A stretch of 15,424 bases of DNA. It comes from Acidobacteriaceae bacterium (lineage in GTDB: Bacteria > Acidobacteriota > Terriglobia > Terriglobales > Acidobacteriaceae). The stretch covers positions 1 to 15,424 of the forward strand of contig DAICZO010000300.1 of NCBI GenBank assembly GCA_027311125.1, written 5' to 3'. The notes under the pieces were generated by a model. It was not told the DNA's origin, made no database searches, and saw nothing but the letters and a program-made list of their open reading frames with translations. Numbering within the stretch: the first letter of the stretch is position 1; each line of letters starts with the position of its first letter. The translations under genes were made by a program, and so were the position numbers. This document shows positions 14,114 to 15,424 of this stretch, one piece after another.

Positions 14114-14173
14114 CTCCTCATAGCGCAAATCTTCAGAATCCCCTACCATGATCCGGTTACTTGGGAGCATTTC

Positions 14174-15424
14174 ATGGTCGCCGCACGCTCAGTTCTTCGT
14201 ACCCTTCTGCCCTCCTTCGCAGCAATTTGCCTGTCGCTCACCGCGATCGCTCAAGCCCCGCTCTCCCAGCCCCCATCGGACGTCGCCATTCACCAGCGTG
14301 TCGAGTCCCTCCGCCACAAGATGACCATGCAGGAGAAGCTGGGGCAGCTCAATCAACTCTTCCTCTTCGGCCCCTCGCAGCCAATCGAAGCTGGCGTGAA
14401 AGCCGGCAACGTCGGTTCTCTCCTCTTCGTCACCGACCCCAACCAGATCAACCACTTCCAGCATCTTGCCGTGGAAAACTCCCGCCTCCACATCCCCCTC
14501 ATCTTCGGCTTCGATGTCATTCATGGCTTCCGCACCATCTTTCCGGTGCCCCTCGCCATGGCCGCCTCCTGGGATCCCGCCCTGGCCACCAGCGCACAGT
14601 CCATCGCCGCCAAAGAAGCCCGCTCCGTTGGCATCAACTGGGCATTCGGTCCCATGGTCGATATCGCTCGCGATCCTCGCTGGGGACGCATCGTCGAAGG
14701 CGCAGGCGAAGACCCCTACCTCGGCTCTGCCCTTGCCGCCGCCCAGGTCCGTGGCTTCCAGGGCGACTACATCGGCGCTCCCGACCACCTCCTCGCCTCC
14801 GTCAAGCACTTCGCCGGATACGGAGCCGCCGAGGGTGGCCGAGACTACGACGCTTCGTACATCTCCGAAACCCAGCTTCAGAACATCTATCTCAAACCCT
14901 TCCATGCCGCCGTCAACGCCGGGGCAGGAACCATCATGTCTGCCTACATGGACCTCAACGACGTTCCCGCCACCGGCAACCACTGGCTCCTTACCGACAT
15001 CCTGCGCAACGAGTGGGGCTTCAAAGGCTTCGTCGTCTCCGATGCCGATGCCGTCAAGAGCCTTCAGACCCACGGCTTCGCGCAGGATTCCAACGACGCT
15101 GCCTATCGTGCCCTCTCCGCCGGAGTCAACATGGAGATGGCCATCGACCACACCGCCTTCTCGACCGGACTACCCGCCGCCCTCAATGCTGGCAAGCTCA
15201 CCCCCGCCCAGATCGACGCCGCGGTCAGCCCCATCCTCGAGATGAAGCTCCGCCTCGGCCTCTTTGAGCACCCCTACGTCGATGTCCCACAGTCTGTCGT
15301 TACCCTCGCAGACCCCACCCACCGCACCGCTGCCATGCACGCCGCCGAGCGCACCGCCGTCCTGCTGCGCAACCAGCCCCTCGCCCGCGGCAAACCTCTG
15401 CTCCCGCTCAACACCGATGCCTAC
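14174..15424 (+). CDS. bglX: Periplasmic beta-glucosidase, GH3 family (BglX-like), N-terminal part
   Basis: The frame is open from ATG 14174 to the right edge, giving 417 residues of a protein that should be about 750-800 long. GGGAG lies 6 bases before the ATG. Residues 1-27 are a signal peptide (LLPSFAAICLSLTAIAQA), so it is exported. The GH3 barrel follows BglX closely: KMTMQEKLGQLNQL, VGSLLFVTDPNQINHFQ, IPLIFGFDVIHGFRTIFPVPLAMAASWD, WAFGPMVDIARDPRWGRIVEGAGEDPYLG, VKHFAGYGAAEGGRDY with the substrate-binding K211-H212, and GFVVSDADAV, where D290 is the expected nucleophile. The second domain begins near AERTAVLLRNQ. The enzyme releases terminal beta-linked glucose, and sometimes xylose, from oligosaccharides, fitting a plant- or microbial-glycan feeding lifestyle and the glycan-type TonB receptor at the left edge. 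The acid/base residue lies beyond the window. A second frame on the same strand also stays open here, but only as a codon-bias shadow. Confidence 0.95.
   Translation, partial: MVAARSVLRTLLPSFAAICLSLTAIAQAPLSQPPSDVAIHQRVESLRHKMTMQEKLGQLNQLFLFGPSQPIEAGVKAGNVGSLLFVTDPNQINHFQHLAVENSRLHIPLIFGFDVIHGFRTIFPVPLAMAASWDPALATSAQSIAAKEARSVGINWAFGPMVDIARDPRWGRIVEGAGEDPYLGSALAAAQVRGFQGDYIGAPDHLLASVKHFAGYGAAEGGRDYDASYISETQLQNIYLKPFHAAVNAGAGTIMSAYMDLNDVPATGNHWLLTDILRNEWGFKGFVVSDADAVKSLQTHGFAQDSNDAAYRALSAGVNMEMAIDHTAFSTGLPAALNAGKLTPAQIDAAVSPILEMKLRLGLFEHPYVDVPQSVVTLADPTHRTAAMHAAERTAVLLRNQPLARGKPLLPLNTDAY

Noticed and set aside
14161..15267. Open frames of 368 codons (plus) and 320 codons (minus, 14189-15151) over the GH3 gene
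   Set aside because: The GH3 reading from 14174 has a signal peptide, ribosome binding site and all family motifs; the others are Arg/Pro/His- or Gly/Val/Asp-rich shadows.

Overview
The window reads as a piece of a chromosome from the Acidobacteriota, most likely a Terriglobia/Acidobacteriaceae relative. This is inference: the left edge holds the C-terminal tail of an Oar-like TonB-dependent receptor of the type abundant in that group, codons strongly prefer C or G in third position, and the gene set (lactonase-type propeller lipoproteins, M13 peptidase, secreted GH3 enzyme, small orphan regulatory-looking proteins) fits soil acidobacteria. I see no phage, insertion sequence, CRISPR array, tRNA or rRNA.

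Layout from left to right. (1) 2-427, + strand: tail of a TonB-dependent receptor, closed by a strong terminator. (2) 838-2312, - strand: two secreted proteins, one of a ThuA/amidotransferase-like fold and one Cache-like, each with its own terminator-like hairpin. (3) 2529-4554, + strand: pyrH (UMP kinase), away from its usual rpsB-tsf-frr partners, then an OafA-type membrane acyltransferase. (4) 4813-8679, - strand: three tandem paralogous lactonase-like beta-propeller lipoproteins, all with the lipobox cysteine at residue 26, one candidate promoter in front and one bidirectional terminator behind. (5) 8950-11037, - strand: an M13 (neprilysin/PepO) metallopeptidase with its own terminator. 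(6) 11327-13001, - strand: acpS (holo-ACP synthase) and, 205 bases further along, an MlaD/MCE protein with five 34-residue repeats and a very strong terminator. (7) 13168-15424, + strand: a small ACT-like protein, a degenerate response-regulator receiver with Cys at the phosphoacceptor position, and the start of a BglX-type GH3 beta-glucosidase cut off by the right edge.

Most genes concern the cell envelope: outer-membrane uptake (TonB receptor), surface lipoproteins, secreted peptidase and glycosidase, glycan acylation and lipid transport. pyrH and acpS are the two clear housekeeping genes. Apart from the three-lipoprotein cluster, genes look mostly single-cistron, with terminators after most minus-strand genes. 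I found no convincing new multi-gene system. The most unusual items are the propeller lipoprotein triplet, the orphan ACT-like/pseudo-receiver pair with a near-perfect palindrome against the predicted start codon, and the repeat-bearing MlaD without visible transporter partners.
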